From Cercis canadensis (taxonomy: Eukaryota; Streptophyta; Magnoliopsida; Fabales; Fabaceae): a stretch of 64,000 nucleotides of DNA. The position numbers and the translations under genes are program-made. Shown one piece after another: positions 1 through 11,422 of this stretch. The notes under the pieces were generated by a model, which was not told the DNA's origin, made no database searches, and saw only the letters and a list, made by a program, of their open reading frames with translations. The stretch spans positions 87,124 to 151,123 of the forward strand of contig QAOA01004365.1 in NCBI GenBank assembly GCA_003255065.1. Reading direction: 5' to 3'. Position 1 is the stretch's first letter. Each line of letters starts with the position of its first letter.

Positions 1-345
1 TATTTCTATTATAAAAACGTACTTCCCAAGGAGGAATGGGTAGGGTAGCTTTCCATTAGATTTTTTCTTCTTTTTGTGGAAATAAATTTGTGAAAGTTGC
101 AACTCAACCAAATCCGGGCGGGGGATGAGTAATTTTATGAGGCTAGGGCAACGCCGACGACGGGAAGTCACTACTCATCTTGTTTCACCTTTTGTATATA
201 AATAAATAAAAAATATTTATTGGTTGGGGGTTTTTTAGAAAAGCATAATTATATAGGTAAATGAGGTTAGATATAGGGTAAATGGGCATTCAGTGTGAGA
301 GGATGAGATTGTTGAAAAAATTTCGGCTGAGAATGGGTTTGAGGA
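1..345. other. intergenic, no gene seen
   Basis: AT-rich sequence with T and A runs. No coding frame of note and no recognisable repeat. It directly adjoins the left inverted repeat of the transposon that starts near 346. Confidence 0.6.
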
Positions 346-661
346 TTCTCAAACAAATTTCATGCATGCAATAATTTTTTTTTTTAAAAGAAGAGTGTCG
401 AATTTTTTTTTAAACAAATTTTGGTTTAACAATTAGTGGAGTGCCGCATTTTGGTTTTTTTTTTTTAATGTAAAAAAAATTTTAATTGAATAGAGAGTGT
501 CGTATTTTGAAGGGAGCGGGTGCTGAATTTTGGCAAATGTTATTAGTTGAGTGTGGAATTTTAAGTTTTTTTTTTTTTTTCTAAAGTCGAATTTTAGTCT
601 TCAAATTACATGTAGTGCCGAATTGTGAAAGTGTGACGCTCCAAAGGCCCCGCACCTCATT
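346..661 (+). repeat. left long terminal inverted repeat
   Basis: This arm is the reverse complement, with small gaps, of 1915-2140. Its inner end is GCACCTCATT at about 652-661 and its outer end is TTCTCAAAC at about 346. A short hairpin (TTTGAG, four bases, CTCAAA) lies at the outer tip. Long poly-T tracts differ in length between the arms, as expected in an old element. Confidence 0.75.
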
Positions 662-1049
662 CCAAGTGTTCCTGAAAGAAAGTACAATAAAATAATGCAA
701 GTGGCAACTTCTTATTTTGCCATAGCACTGCCTAAACATAACAGAGCTTTCAGTAAGCATGAGAATTTGTCCTCCCTATAATCACAGATAAGAAGCTGAT
801 ATCGTATCCTTCCTAAAATGATATTTGAGATACAAAGAGCACCCGTGAGTATCTTGCATTCTCGCTGAAATATATGGAACTTGAAGCACGAGGGAGACTC
901 TTCTATGCAAGAAACTAGATCTTACATTTTATTTGTTGTTAGGTTGGTTAAGGAGCTAGAGGTTATACTTGAGGCATTACATAACACTGACCTTTCTAAA
1001 ATAAAAAGAGAAAAATTGCATCAGTTTCAAATGTTCATTTGTAGGGAAA

Positions 1050-1910
1050 GACATCTACCCAGATAGACTCCTTGCCCTAGTAACTCATCAGCTGCTTTTG
1101 CTTGCTTGTGAGTCAATTCTTCGGTCAAAGTGACCACAGCTTCAAGAACAGGATTATACCTGGTGTTATTTCCACATCACTTTATTAGGCAGAAAGCTAT
1201 GCTATTAATGAATCACTAATGTCCTCCTTACCAAAAAACACGAAACACAAAACACATACAGGAAATATAGAGTTATAAGATTGCCAGGACATTAGTGTTC
1301 TCACTACTACTTTCTTAATCTCTGCAAGAATATTCGTGTAAGCTCCTGAGAAGTAATTTGTTTCGTTTTGATGAGCTCAGCTAGTTCAAGAACCTGGTTT
1401 AGAAAAAAGAAAAAGAAAAGCCATTCATAAAAAAACTCAAGAAAAACTTGTTTATATCCAATTTGGATCGAAGTCAAATTGGTGCGCTGGCAGCAACTGA
1501 TCACCTACACTCATAAAGGCAATATCTTCTTCAGATTCTGGTCTTTGTATCCAAGAGCCAGAAGGATAGTTAAATCTTTTGTTTGTGGATTGAACCGGTC
1601 GATGGTCCCAGTTGGGATTAAAAACCAAAGGGGATGGGTAATGCAGCCCTCCATTTTCAGAAGCAACAAGTTTCCGATTGGCTTCCATAACTGGGATAGT
1701 GAGCTCCTTTGCACACTTCTCAATCTCTGCAATCTAAAGTAAACAGAAATAGTGCATGGTCATCACCAAGCATTACAGAAACAAAAAACTTCTAAGTTAA
1801 TGAAATCACCTGCTTATCATTGAAGAAGTCGGCATCAAGTAAACCTAATGAACGTCTAAGGCATGAAGGCTCAATATTCTTCTCTGAACATAGGCAGTGG
1901 TTGTTACTCC
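1050..1910 (-). pseudogene. captured fragment of an amidase-signature family gene
   Basis: Four consecutive exon pieces of an amidase-family gene are visible on the minus strand: about 1910-1810 (ends GLLDADFFNDKQ), 1733-1509 (starts IAEIEKCAKELTIP, ends IAFMS), 1393-1311 (VLELAELIKTKQITSQELTR) and 1159 to about 1055 (YNPVLEAVVTLTEEL, ends at VYLG). Canonical GT and AG sites allow them to be joined in phase. The order and wording match the N-terminal part of plant amidases of the At5g07360 type as I remember it. The catalytic Ser-Ser-Lys region, which should follow, is absent, and the first piece has no start codon in frame. The retained introns show capture at DNA level, not by retrotransposition. 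It cannot encode an active enzyme. Confidence 0.75.
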
Positions 1911-1914
1911 CCTG

Positions 1915-2140
1915 AATGAGGTGCGGGTGCCTTTGGAGTGTAGCACTTTCACATTCACAATTCGGCACTAAATGCAATTTGAAAACTAAAATTCGACTTC
2001 CAAAAAAAAAGAAAACTCAAAATTCGGCACTCAACTGATAACATTTGCCAAAATTCGGCACTTCTAAATGAAAATTCAACACTCTTCTTTTTTTAAAAAG
2101 AAAAAAAAAAACTGCTACATGCATGGAATTTGTTTGAGAA
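1915..2140 (-). repeat. right long terminal inverted repeat
   Basis: Reverse complement of the left arm at 346-661. The inner end AATGAGGTGCGGG begins at 1915 and the outer end is GTTTGAGAA at about 2140. Flanking sequence beyond 2140 (GTGAGGTAT) only loosely resembles the left flank, so a target duplication is not demonstrated. Confidence 0.75.
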
Positions 2141-3587
2141 GTGAGGTATCCATGAAATTTCTTTTTAAAACTACAATATTCAAAGACTTGCTCTCCATTG
2201 TCATCCCTAGGTGGGGGTGGGGGCTAACAAATTTAATGGAGGAGTGAGCTTGAGGCTAAATTTTACATTATTTACCAACAAAAAAAAAAAATTGTATATT
2301 AGACTCATACTATTTTAAGAGAAATGATATATATTTTTTTATTAGAAATATAATTTCATTTGATTAAGTTAATCGACACTTACACAATATAAATAATAGT
2401 ATATAAAATTTTTAATATAATATTTCTTAAAATTCAAAAAGCTAATACCTCAAAGTAAACTTCTACATTTTTCTCCATGTACTGAAAGGTGAATAAAATT
2501 ATAGCTCTAAGTCTTGGCAAAACAGAGGTCAATGACAATCGATGACAAAACTTCTTTAACGGCAGAGAAAAACACCAAATGTGCTGCAGCAAGATTAAAT
2601 GATCAATTTACCTGAAGTATTATCTTTACAGAATATATGAAATGTGATCTAAAAATTTGGAGATCTACCCAAAATAGAGGTTCAATATGATGGATTAACC
2701 CCCTAGAATATCAATTTTGTTTTTGAACAAAGAAAATGTGTAAAACACAACTGACAGATTAAAACAATTTATTAAAAGAACAAACCAAAACACCTAAAAA
2801 ATATAAACAATGAAATAAAACAGACAAATAGGGCTGCCCCGCACAAAGTGACGGCGACAGCCTCAAAGCAGAGCACAAAAAGAGGAACAAGAGAAGGAGA
2901 TAGAAACTTTACAAGAATGAGAAGAGAATAAACAAGAAAAGGGTCAGACTTACAAAAAAAAACTGCATCTAAGGGCGGTAGAGAAGCCGAACCTTGCTGG
3001 AGAAAATTTGAGTATTATAAGAAAAAAAGTTAAAGTGATTTTAGTATGGTTTAGTTAAAATTTAAGTGAATTTAATTAAATATAAATTATAATATTATAT
3101 ATATAAAGAAAATATGAATTTACAAATATATAAATAATAACCAAACACTAATATTAAAATTTTTATTAATTTTATATTCAAATCTAAAATGATAATTAAA
3201 AATAAAAAAAAAAACNTTAAAAATAAAAAATAAAAACATATAAATAATAATACCCCTGTTACATGTACATTTAATACAATTTGTAAAGCCACTTAAAACT
3301 TTTTTAATGAAATTGTACTTCTTCAATGTTCTTGCTGCTCTCTAAGGTATCATCACCGCCATTGCTCTTGCACTCGATTGGATTGGGTTCTTTGTACGCC
3401 TGAAAAGCTCCCCCCCTCCCCGGTTAAACAGACCCAATCGCCAGAAAAACTCCATTAATTTGGTGCTTTAGCAATAGCAGCGACAGGGAAACTTATGTGG
3501 GTTCCCCACTCTCCATTTTCTTGGTAAAGGGGTTCTGATCTACTCTCCATTTTATCAGGAATTAATGACGTGAATTTTGGTGGGATT
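2141..3587. other. intergenic, no gene recognised
   Basis: AT-rich DNA with two moderately GC-richer islands at about 2825-3000 and 3330-3560 that do not give a convincing reading frame. A single N at 3216 is bracketed by two nearly identical strings of about 20 bases beginning TTAAAAATAAAAAA, which suggests a contig join. No structural RNA was seen. Confidence 0.45.
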
Positions 3588-3880
3588 TTTTTTATCAGAA
3601 ATGAAAATTCTATTAAATATCAAAAGAAAGTACATTTGAAATAAAATTAGGTGGCATATCTTGCCATACAGTTAACACAATAACAGTAGAACCAAAAACA
3701 ATAAGCTTATTAGTTACTTGGTTTGCTTGCCTTGGAACCCAGCTGAAAGAAAGAACAGCTCTCAATACCCAACTCATGGATGTCATCAAGTAGCAGACCC
3801 AGTGGAGACATGATCCTTTCTCTGCGTTTTAGAGCCAAAACCACCCAGGAAGCATCACTTTCTACACAAACATTTGACCA
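3588..3880 (-). mobile_element. LINE 3' fragment with decayed RNase H domain
   Basis: On the minus strand from about 3880, a frame reads VESDASWVVLALKRREK, then SPLGLLLDDIHELGIES. A neighbouring frame continues SFSWVPRQANQV. Both are typical of the C-terminal RNase H-like domain of plant LINEs. At least one frameshift separates them. The minus-strand 3' end reads ATTTTCATTTCTGATAAAAAAAA at about 3588-3610, a LINE-like A-rich tail. The element is heavily 5'-truncated and dead. A host RNase H-like pseudogene is a less likely alternative because of the A tail. Confidence 0.6.
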
Positions 3881-5219
3881 TTATTATTGTTTAGCACAGC
3901 AAATTTTTATTCAATTTTGGACGTCTGTATTCCAAAAAGAGTATTTTTAACATATTTTGATAGTATATGAGAATTGTGGTAAAATGACTAAAAACATTTT
4001 TTACAAAGTGTTTACATAAATTGGGTAATTTGAAAATTATTTCCTAATTTTTTGTAATTTTAATTAAATTATTAATATGAATGTAGAGGAAAAGATCATG
4101 CTACTTTGTAAATAATGTGACTTTAAGGGTCACGCAACTTTAAAGTAATGTGACTTAAAGTAGTGTAACTTATCTTATCTATGTTTGATGAATAAAATAA
4201 TTGAAAGTGTATTATTTTAGTAAAAAATTTATACAATATTATATTTTGATAAATAATTTATTAAAGTGTATTTTGTTAGTTAATTTACTGAGAATTATTT
4301 GCTCATTTTTAAACTTTTGAGGGTAAATCACATGTGACTTATAGTTGAAGGGTAAATTAGAGTTTTTTTAAAAAAATTTAATTAATTTTGAGTTTCTATT
4401 TCAATACTAATTATTAATTAGTAGTAAAAAATAAATATTTTAACAAATTTTAAAAGATAGTTAATTGAATATGTAGGTGTTGTTTTAATATATAATTTTG
4501 TATTTAAATATTAATGCAATAGTGGTAGTGGTACTGAGGGGAATTGTGCTAGAGTCTTAATGAAAAATACGAAAAAACAAATAGAACAATAGAACTTGAG
4601 TGGTAGTTTAGTAATTATATATGATTAAAGTACCAAATAGTCTTCTCTCTCAACTTTTGCCACTTAAATTTCAGATGCTCAACAAAAAAGCTTTGATAAT
4701 ATGCTATATACTTCATAAATAAAAAAATTTATAAATTTAAATTAATATCACAATTAAAAGATAATTATACATGTTAATAAAATAATGTGTAACACCAAAA
4801 GATATATTAGACATTTTGTAAGTTACAAGAGAGCCCTAATTAAAAAAAAAAAATTCATATTTAGAATCAAATAATTTTTTCAATGAAAATTGGTTCAATT
4901 AATAAGAATCAAAATATTTTTCTTGTACAGCGTAAATTTGAATTTCACTATTAGTAATTTTATTTTAATATACAATAAATAAATATTATTATAAGTATCC
5001 GTTGAGACTTATGACATAAATTTTAAAATATAATAATCTCTTCTCATCTTAAAATTTTTATTAAAAAAATTAAATAATTTTTTAATCAAANATAATTTTT
5101 TTATCAAACTTAAGGAATTAAATAATAATTTTCTCAAATATTTTTTAAAAATAAAAGAAATAAAAGCCGACCGACTTAGAAAGTAAGAAAGGCCAACGGC
5201 CACTTCTCAACGGCTATGT
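3881..5219. other. AT-rich intergenic DNA, no gene seen
   Basis: Very AT-rich with many short stop-filled frames. The N at 5091 lies between ATAATTTTTTAATCAAA and ATAATTTTTTTATCAAA, a short imperfect direct repeat that again looks like an unmerged join. Nothing else is recognisable. Confidence 0.5.
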
Positions 5220-5410
5220 AAGTGTGTCTACGCTCTTCCCATTTCTCATTCTTTTGGCGGTGGCGGTAACACTCTCACTCTCGGAAACTCTCTCTCTTCA
5301 CTGTTTCTTTCTTTCTCGTTCACTCTGTCTCGCGTTACCGATGATTTTGGAAATACATTGACGAAAACATTCTATAATCGCAAACCCTTTGAACTCTCCG
5401 GTCTTCAGGT
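5220..5410 (+). other. possible orphan 5' UTR exon (plus strand)
   Basis: A pyrimidine-rich, moderately GC-rich block with CTCTCTCTCT tracts ends in CTTCAG followed by GTTTCG, which resembles a plant first exon and its splice donor. No downstream plus-strand coding exon was found before the opposite-strand ligase gene at 5947-8102. It may be a promoter and leader left behind by a rearrangement, or a non-coding transcript. Speculative. Confidence 0.3.
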
Positions 5411-5946
5411 TTCGTTATTTTTTCATCCTTTTCCTTTCCAATTGTAAATTAAGAAACCCTAACCTTTGATTCCTCCGTTGTTAGATTTTATTGTTTGGTA
5501 CACTTGTCTCTCTCAGTCTCACCCTTTCTTTGATATAACTTGAGGTACGCGTTGGATATGATATATTATTCTTGCCCATATGTACATGATTTTCAGTGGT
5601 TAGTCGGATATCTAAGGTACTCTGCAAAGAGGGCATTTTTAAGCTTTTCTCGGTCATCTGTTGTCAAAATTGGGCAATCTCATATATAATATTATTCCAA
5701 CTACAATTTTACTAGAAAGTAGAAACCCAAGAAAGTTTAAAACCAATTATGGATGACATTAACACTAGCACTTTAGCTATGCATTCACATTAACTTTCTA
5801 TGACAATGTCGTCCAGAAAGAAGAAGAAGAAATAGATGCACCCAATTGAGATTGGGTGGCTTCTTTTCATCTTGGAACTTTCATCCATTGGATATGCATA
5901 GCACAACATTGTAGAGAACAAGACCATTATGCTATCAAGTGACTCA

Positions 5947-8102
5947 TCACAACTTGGAGACAAGTTGATTTTTGGTTTGAGAAACAAGATCCTTGCGCAA
6001 GATTTTGCCTGCAGCAGACTTTGGAATGGTGTCGATAAAACCTACCCTTCTTACTTTCTTATATGGGGCCACCTGGAATTTTTCATAAGAAGGAGAAACA
6101 ATTAAAGATGACATCAGGGAAGGGAGGAGACATTTATTTTTAGTCTAACCTGGCTGGAAACAAATTGAATAACTTGGTCTTCTGTGAGCTCAGAACCAGC
6201 TGCTCTCACCACATATGCCATTGGTATCTCTCCAGTTTCTTCATCTTCAACCCTGCAAATGCAATATATAACATATTTTCCATGTGAAAAACTCTTCTTT
6301 TTTTTTTTTTTTTTTTTTTCTTTTTCTAATGACAACTTCATTGAGAAACAAGAGAGAATGATCGAGGAGTGAGAAAATCTTTTCCATGTGAGAAAGTCAA
6401 AAAGAGAGAAAGAGTAAGAGTGAGATGTGTTGAGGCTAGCCACTCACGGGATAACAGCAGCATCAAGAATCATTGGATGACTGAGCAATACAGATTCCAG
6501 TTCTGCTGGAGCCACCTGCCACAAGCAATCCAAATGAATGGGTAATAGTTTCATTGTTTTGTTAACAATTTCTGTTTTTTCTCTTCCAAACACCAATTGT
6601 GCCTCTATATTGCTAGAGAAATGCCTCCTAAAATTAAACAGAAACAGTGATGAATTGTTTTTTTTTTAAAAAAAAAGTACCTGATACCCATTATGCTTGA
6701 TCAGCTCCTTAATTCGTTCAACTATATAGACAAATCCATCCTCATCAATATAGCCAAGATCACCTGTCCTCAACCATCCCTCTGAGTCAACTGTTGCAGT
6801 TGTAGCCTCCAAATTCCCCAGATATTCTTTCATAATAGTAGGACTTGTCAGCAATAACTCTCCTTCTTTAAAAGGAGGCAAAGGTTTTCCTGTTTCATTG
6901 TCCACCACTTTTGCGCAAAATGTTGGAAGTAGCATACCACATGAATCTGGCCTTGTCTTAGCATCTCTATTTGATGCAAAAAAAGTTGCTCCACCACAGC
7001 TTTCTGTTAGTCCATAGCCTTGCCTTAACTCAACCCAAGGAAACCTCTGCCTGAACTCCCTTGCCACTTCCTTACTCAAATGTGCCGCACCTGAACCCAC
7101 CTTTCTTAGGCTGGACAAGTCACACCCAGCTTTGCTTGCATGTTTTGCCATTGCGAGAATCACCGGAGGCACGGCCGGTATGTTACTCACTTTGTGCTTC
7201 TCAATTGCAGCAAGCATAGTTGTGAAATCAAATTTCTGCATTACTACACTTGTTACACCCATGCACAACAAGCCTAACCCAAAGAACATGAGTCCATAAA
7301 CGTGGAACATTGGAATGAAGGCTAAGAAAATATCATCTTGTGATGCAGATACATCTACAGCCCATTGGAGTAATCGAATTATAGAAATGATATTTGCGTG
7401 AGTCAAAACTACACCTTTGCTTATCCCAGTAGTTCCTGAAGAGTAAAGTATAGCTGCAGTATCTGATTGAACCACATGAGATTGAGGCAACTCTATTGGG
7501 TTAGAGCAGCCTTGTATTAGCTCTTCAATAGATAACATTGGTCCATCACCATCAGATGAAGGACAAGTGAGAATTGTAAGCAACCCAGTTGGGGTCAATT
7601 TGTGTAGCTCCTCTGGTGCTGAGATGGCTAGTTTAGCACCTGAATCACGTACTTGCTTAGCAATTTCTGAGGGGCTATTAAGGGGATTGGCAGTGGTGAG
7701 AATTGCTCCAATTGATAACACAGCTAGGCATATTGTTGGGTACAAGAGTGAGTTTGGTGACAGCACAAACACCACATCCCCTTTCCTGACCCCAAGTCCA
7801 TGGTACAAGCTTGACGCAAGGGAGAAAATAGAGCGGCGAAGCTCGCCGTAGCTTAGACGACGATTAGTACTTGAATCAATGAAGGCAATTGTTGTCTCAG
7901 CAAGGTGTACCTGAGGGAACTCTGATAGCACAAGACTTACAGTGTCAAGGTCAGGCCTCGTTGGGATTTCAAGCTGGGGACCAAGACTAACAAGAGAGTG
8001 ATAGATGCCTGTTTTTGAATCGTATCCACTTCTCTTATCAAATGTTGGTACAGATTTGCGAGATTCTTCAACAATGGCAGGCCAAGCTTCCTCACTTGAC
8101 AT
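5947..8102 (-). CDS. 4-coumarate-CoA ligase-like, peroxisomal (4 exons)
   Basis: Exons 8102-6681, 6515-6448, 6252-6150 and 6072-5947 join in phase to 572 residues, a usual length for plant 4CL-like proteins. This ANL-family enzyme adenylates a carboxylic acid and forms its CoA thioester. Visible motifs: the AMP-binding loop [18 protein letters not shown] (about 220-237), GYGLTES (about 362), GWLRTGD (442-448), the hinge [19 protein letters not shown], and [13 protein letters not shown] with the catalytic Lys near 554. The last three residues are SKL, a type 1 peroxisomal targeting signal, which separates it from cytosolic lignin 4CL and suggests a fatty-acid, OPC-type or p-coumarate substrate; the exact substrate cannot be read from sequence. 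Upstream on the minus strand TATATAATATT near 8222-8232 could be the TATA box. No disabling changes seen. Confidence 0.93.
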
Positions 8103-8783
8103 TTTTCTGCAAATGTGATAGATGGTTAAGCAACTAGGGAATGTTAGCTATAGTGTGATGTGGCATAATGAGTATGAAGCATAAACAGCAAGGCTTATTT
8201 AAGAGAATACTATTATTAATATTATATATCATATAGCACATCATTTTCACTCACAACTATATACTCCTGTTTTGTCCCAGGATTATCTATGTCAAGCTCG
8301 AGGACCAGCATTGATAATATTGTCAGTTATATCTAAGAGAAAATTTAGTAATGAAAACTTCGTCATTCTTTGTTTTTATAGCCGGCCAGATAATTTGACA
8401 TAGTCATGGGTGCTAAGTAGCTAAAGGATTTATGCTTGATGCTCTATGCAGAGCTCAAGAAGGAATGATAAGAATAATGAATATTCTTTTTTAACACTAG
8501 AATATTTGAAGAATGGATATTGTTGTCTGCATAGTGGTTTACTATATAATGTTAAACAAGAATATAATAAAGCTTCTGCTGCCGGCTTAATTTTGAGAGA
8601 CGACAGAAGGGAGGATGGGTTTGCTTGTCCTACTCCTAAGTCCTATGCATAAAACCTGTCCTCCATTCACATAGTATACGAAGAGGGAATTATTCAAATT
8701 TATATAATATCAAGACTCAGTATGAGTAATGTTATTTCTAAATAGACATATATATAATTTATTCAAGATCGAGCTATATTGAT

Positions 8784-8976
8784 GAAAAAGTCTTCATTTG
8801 AATCTTGTTGGTTAGAGATTATGCTCAGTTTTACCTTGTGCCACACTTTAAAATCGAAATAACCTATCTATTACCTAANGAAAAAGTCTTTCATTTGAAT
8901 CTTGTTGGTTAGAGATTATGCTCAGTTTTACCTTGTGCCACACTTTAAAATCGAAATAACCTTATCTATTACCTAA
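8784..8976 (+). repeat. direct duplication across a single N (likely assembly join)
   Basis: Copy A at 8784-8878 and copy B at 8880-8976 are the same about 95 bp apart from two single-base insertions, and they meet at the lone N at 8879. A true tandem repeat would not need an N exactly at its joint, so this is most simply two overlapping contig ends laid side by side. Confidence 0.8.
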
Positions 8977-9007
8977 ATTTTTTTGTCAAAAAAAAATATT
9001 ATTCAAC

Positions 9008-9011
<4 letters not shown>

Positions 9012-9049
<38 letters not shown>
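9012..9049. repeat. (AT)n microsatellite
   Basis: About 19 uninterrupted AT dinucleotides. Length is likely to vary between alleles. Confidence 0.95.
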
Positions 9050-9053
<4 letters not shown>

Positions 9054-9424
9054 TGTATATAGAGTTCTAAATCCACATGGTACATTCTAACTTCAGGGAG
9101 TTGCATTTAATAGTAACTACTGAATAATTGTAGTTTGTGTCCAATAGCAGAGCCACATTCAACTAAGGGAGTTGCCCATCGTGACCTTTCCTCTCTCACT
9201 TATCTGGATTGATATTCTTATACGAATGCTTGTTTAAGATTAATGCCACTACACGAAATGAAAACTATGGAATCGGAATAGAAATAGAGTAGAATGGCCA
9301 TTTTATTCCACAATTTGGCAGCTCTAGGAATTTAATGGCTTTTCAAGTCTTTATATTGTTTGGTACATGGAATAAAACATTAAATGAAATCGAAACCAAT
9401 AGTAAAAGACATAAATACCATTTA

Positions 9425-9915
9425 GATTTAAATGTACTGTAGGTCCCTGTAATTTGGATGAATTTTGAATCAAGTTCTTATAATTTTTTTTTTCTTTTTG
9501 GGTGTTTATAATTTGAAATTTTTTTAATTGGGTCCCTGTTATCACATTCGATTATAATTCTGTCAGTTTAGTGCTAATATAGCAAATAACTTATTTATGT
9601 GACAATAAAAAAAAGTTGAAATGATGCTAAAGTGACACAAAAATTGATATCTCATCAAATTTTAGCTCAAAAAATTACATAAAAAAAGTTGATGACGTGT
9701 CAATTTTTGTGTTATTTTGGTACTATGTCAATTTTTTTTATTGCCACATAGATAAGCTGTTTGCCATATCATCACTAAATTGATGGATTTATAGTCAGAG
9801 ATGAAGATAAAGACCCATTAAAAAAAATTTAAACTATAAAGACCCAAAAAAAAAAATGATGAGAACTTAATTCAAAATTCGTCCAAACTACAAGAACCTA
9901 CAGTATATTTAAACC
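9425..9915. mobile_element. foldback MITE, MULE type, with 10-bp target duplication
   Basis: A 491-bp element whose two halves are inverted copies. The ends read GATTTAAATGTACTGTAGG on the left and GGTTTAAATATACTGTAGG on the right when reverse-complemented; the arms continue through GGAYGAATTTTGAAT and extend well inward. The direct repeat ATACCATTTA sits immediately outside both ends (9415-9424 and 9916-9925). A 9-10 bp target duplication with long inverted repeats is characteristic of Mutator-like elements. There is no coding capacity. Confidence 0.88.
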
Positions 9916-9925
9916 ATACCATTTA

Positions 9926-10749
9926 TTTAAAAATACAATGAAGTTAAACTTTTTATTTGTGGGTTTTAGATGAGTTTTATTTAATAAGGTCAACTTGAGT
10001 CATTCCATAGATCATGGAATTACCACTCTTGCCTCTCAAAGGTAGGAATATTGATTTTTACTTGTGTGAAATGAATGGGATAGCCATTCATGTTCTTTTT
10101 CTAGCACCAAATATAGTAATACTCATTCCATTCATTCATAGAATGAAATCACCATTTCATATACCAAATGTACCCTCATTGAAAAAGAGGACGATGATAA
10201 CTAACCAATATGCAATGATCATTGAAAAATACAAAATGATCATTAGCCAACGAAGAAAAAATTCCTAAACTCAGGTTTTAGTGATCACCCACCTAAAAAT
10301 ATTATTTTTTTAGTCATCCACTAATACTCCTTTGTGATTTGTGTGATATAATAATAATTATCTAAAAAATATTTAGTTTTCTTTTTAAATAAATTTCTCA
10401 ACTTTTTTTGAGAAAATTATTCTCAAGTTCAATAACTTCAAAACAAAAAAAAAGATAGTTGAGTGTGATGTAAATTGGAGTTCGAAGCAATTGCTTGTCA
10501 AAAAGGGTTAAATAACTAAAATATCCCTCAATGTTATTAATTATTTTGTTTATATTTAAACATAATAATTATATACTAAACAAAATAACACCAAAATTTA
10601 TATATGATAATAACATACAAACAGAATAACAAATGTAACATCTAGGCTTATTTTAGTTATTTTACCTCATGTGGAAGGCACTAACTTAGAAATCTATTTT
10701 ATTTTGCACTCAAGTGTGTAGTATTTAAGTTCCCAAACCCGAAAAAAAA
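9926..10749. other. AT-rich intergenic DNA, no gene seen
   Basis: Scattered A and T runs. The segment near 10520-10640 resembles the TTATATTTRAACATRATAATTATA strings near 16610-16700, so both may be relics of one AT-rich repeat family. No gene found. Confidence 0.45.
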
Positions 10750-11138
10750 TAGGCTCATTGACCTAAATATTACATTTTAATAACAAAATTGCACATCTAT
10801 CACATTTTTTAACTTAATTACCTAAATATTACATTTTAGAATAATTAAAAAAAAAACTTTTCGGACATGTGAGGACCACAAGTAGTCATGTCGTGTGTCT
10901 ACGTAGAACACACCAATAGTCAATCGACGTGTCCTTTTTTGTCACATTTTCCTTTATTTTATTTTTTTATATTCTTATAGGCAATTGAAGAAATGACATG
11001 TCATGGGCTATCGGCGTGTCTAACGTGGACATGCCACGTGATCACTGATGCGTCTAGCGGTCCCCACATGTCGATTATTTTTTNGTTATAGATTAGTAAA
11101 CTTATTTGTAAAGTGTAATATTCATGTCAAAGAACCTA
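10750..11138. mobile_element. degenerate foldback element
   Basis: The left end TAGGCTCATTGACCTAAATATTACATTTT and the right end, reverse-complemented, TAGGTTCTTTGACATGAATATTACACTTT, face each other, each run being interrupted by mismatches. Nearer the centre GACATGTGAGGACC pairs with GACATGTGGGGACC, and GTGTCTACGT pairs with GTCCACGTTAGACAC. The lone N at 11084 falls inside the right arm. No target duplication was identified and boundaries are approximate. Confidence 0.6.
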
Positions 11139-11289
11139 GAGGAATAAACTTTTTTTTTTTTTAACATAATAAACCCCTGCCTAATGCATCTTTAGCCGCA
11201 ACAGTAAAAAGTTAAAACTTAAAATGCGTTGTCAAATACTCTCAAACACTCTCAGTTACTGTTTATTCACACTTGTCTCTAGTTATTCT

Positions 11290-11422
11290 TTATTCAAATT
11301 GGAATTTCCAGCATAAAATAAAACACACTCTTGTGTCCGGCTGCTTATCGACTTCTCCTTCACGCTGCAATTCCAAATTCCTTACATTTCTCTTTACTCT
11401 ACACAGATTGGCGGAACAAGGT
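11290..11422 (+). other. possible orphan 5' UTR exon
   Basis: A C- and T-rich block after AAAATAAAACACACTC ends with GGAACAAG followed by GTAATTTTCC, resembling a leader exon and donor site. No coding exon follows on this strand. It could be a non-coding transcript or a relic; the support is only compositional. Confidence 0.25.

Larger units (their letters stand above)
346..2140. mobile_element. Pack-MULE-like element carrying an amidase fragment
   Basis: Two long inverted arms, 346-661 and 1915-2140, flank a host gene fragment. Read outside-in, both arms share TCTCAAACAAATT, CATGCATG, GAAGAGTGT, GAATTTTGGCAAATGTTAT, AGTGCCGAATTGTGAA and end in GCACCTCATT. The left arm is longer because it holds an extra copy of the AGTGCCG-type unit. 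The interior contains split exons of an amidase gene and no transposase. This arrangement is the hallmark of a Pack-MULE, a non-autonomous Mutator-like element that picked up genomic DNA. I found no clean 9-bp target duplication at the outer ends, so the exact boundaries and the superfamily are inferred. Confidence 0.7.
8103..9414. other. intergenic, upstream of the ligase gene
   Basis: Promoter-side DNA for the minus-strand ligase gene, then AT-rich sequence holding the N-junction duplication (8784-8976) and a long AT microsatellite (9012-9049). No gene recognised. Confidence 0.5.

Noticed and set aside
6184..6372. Plus-strand frame opposite the ligase gene
   Set aside because: Shadow of ligase exon 3 and its intron; contains a homopolymer T run.
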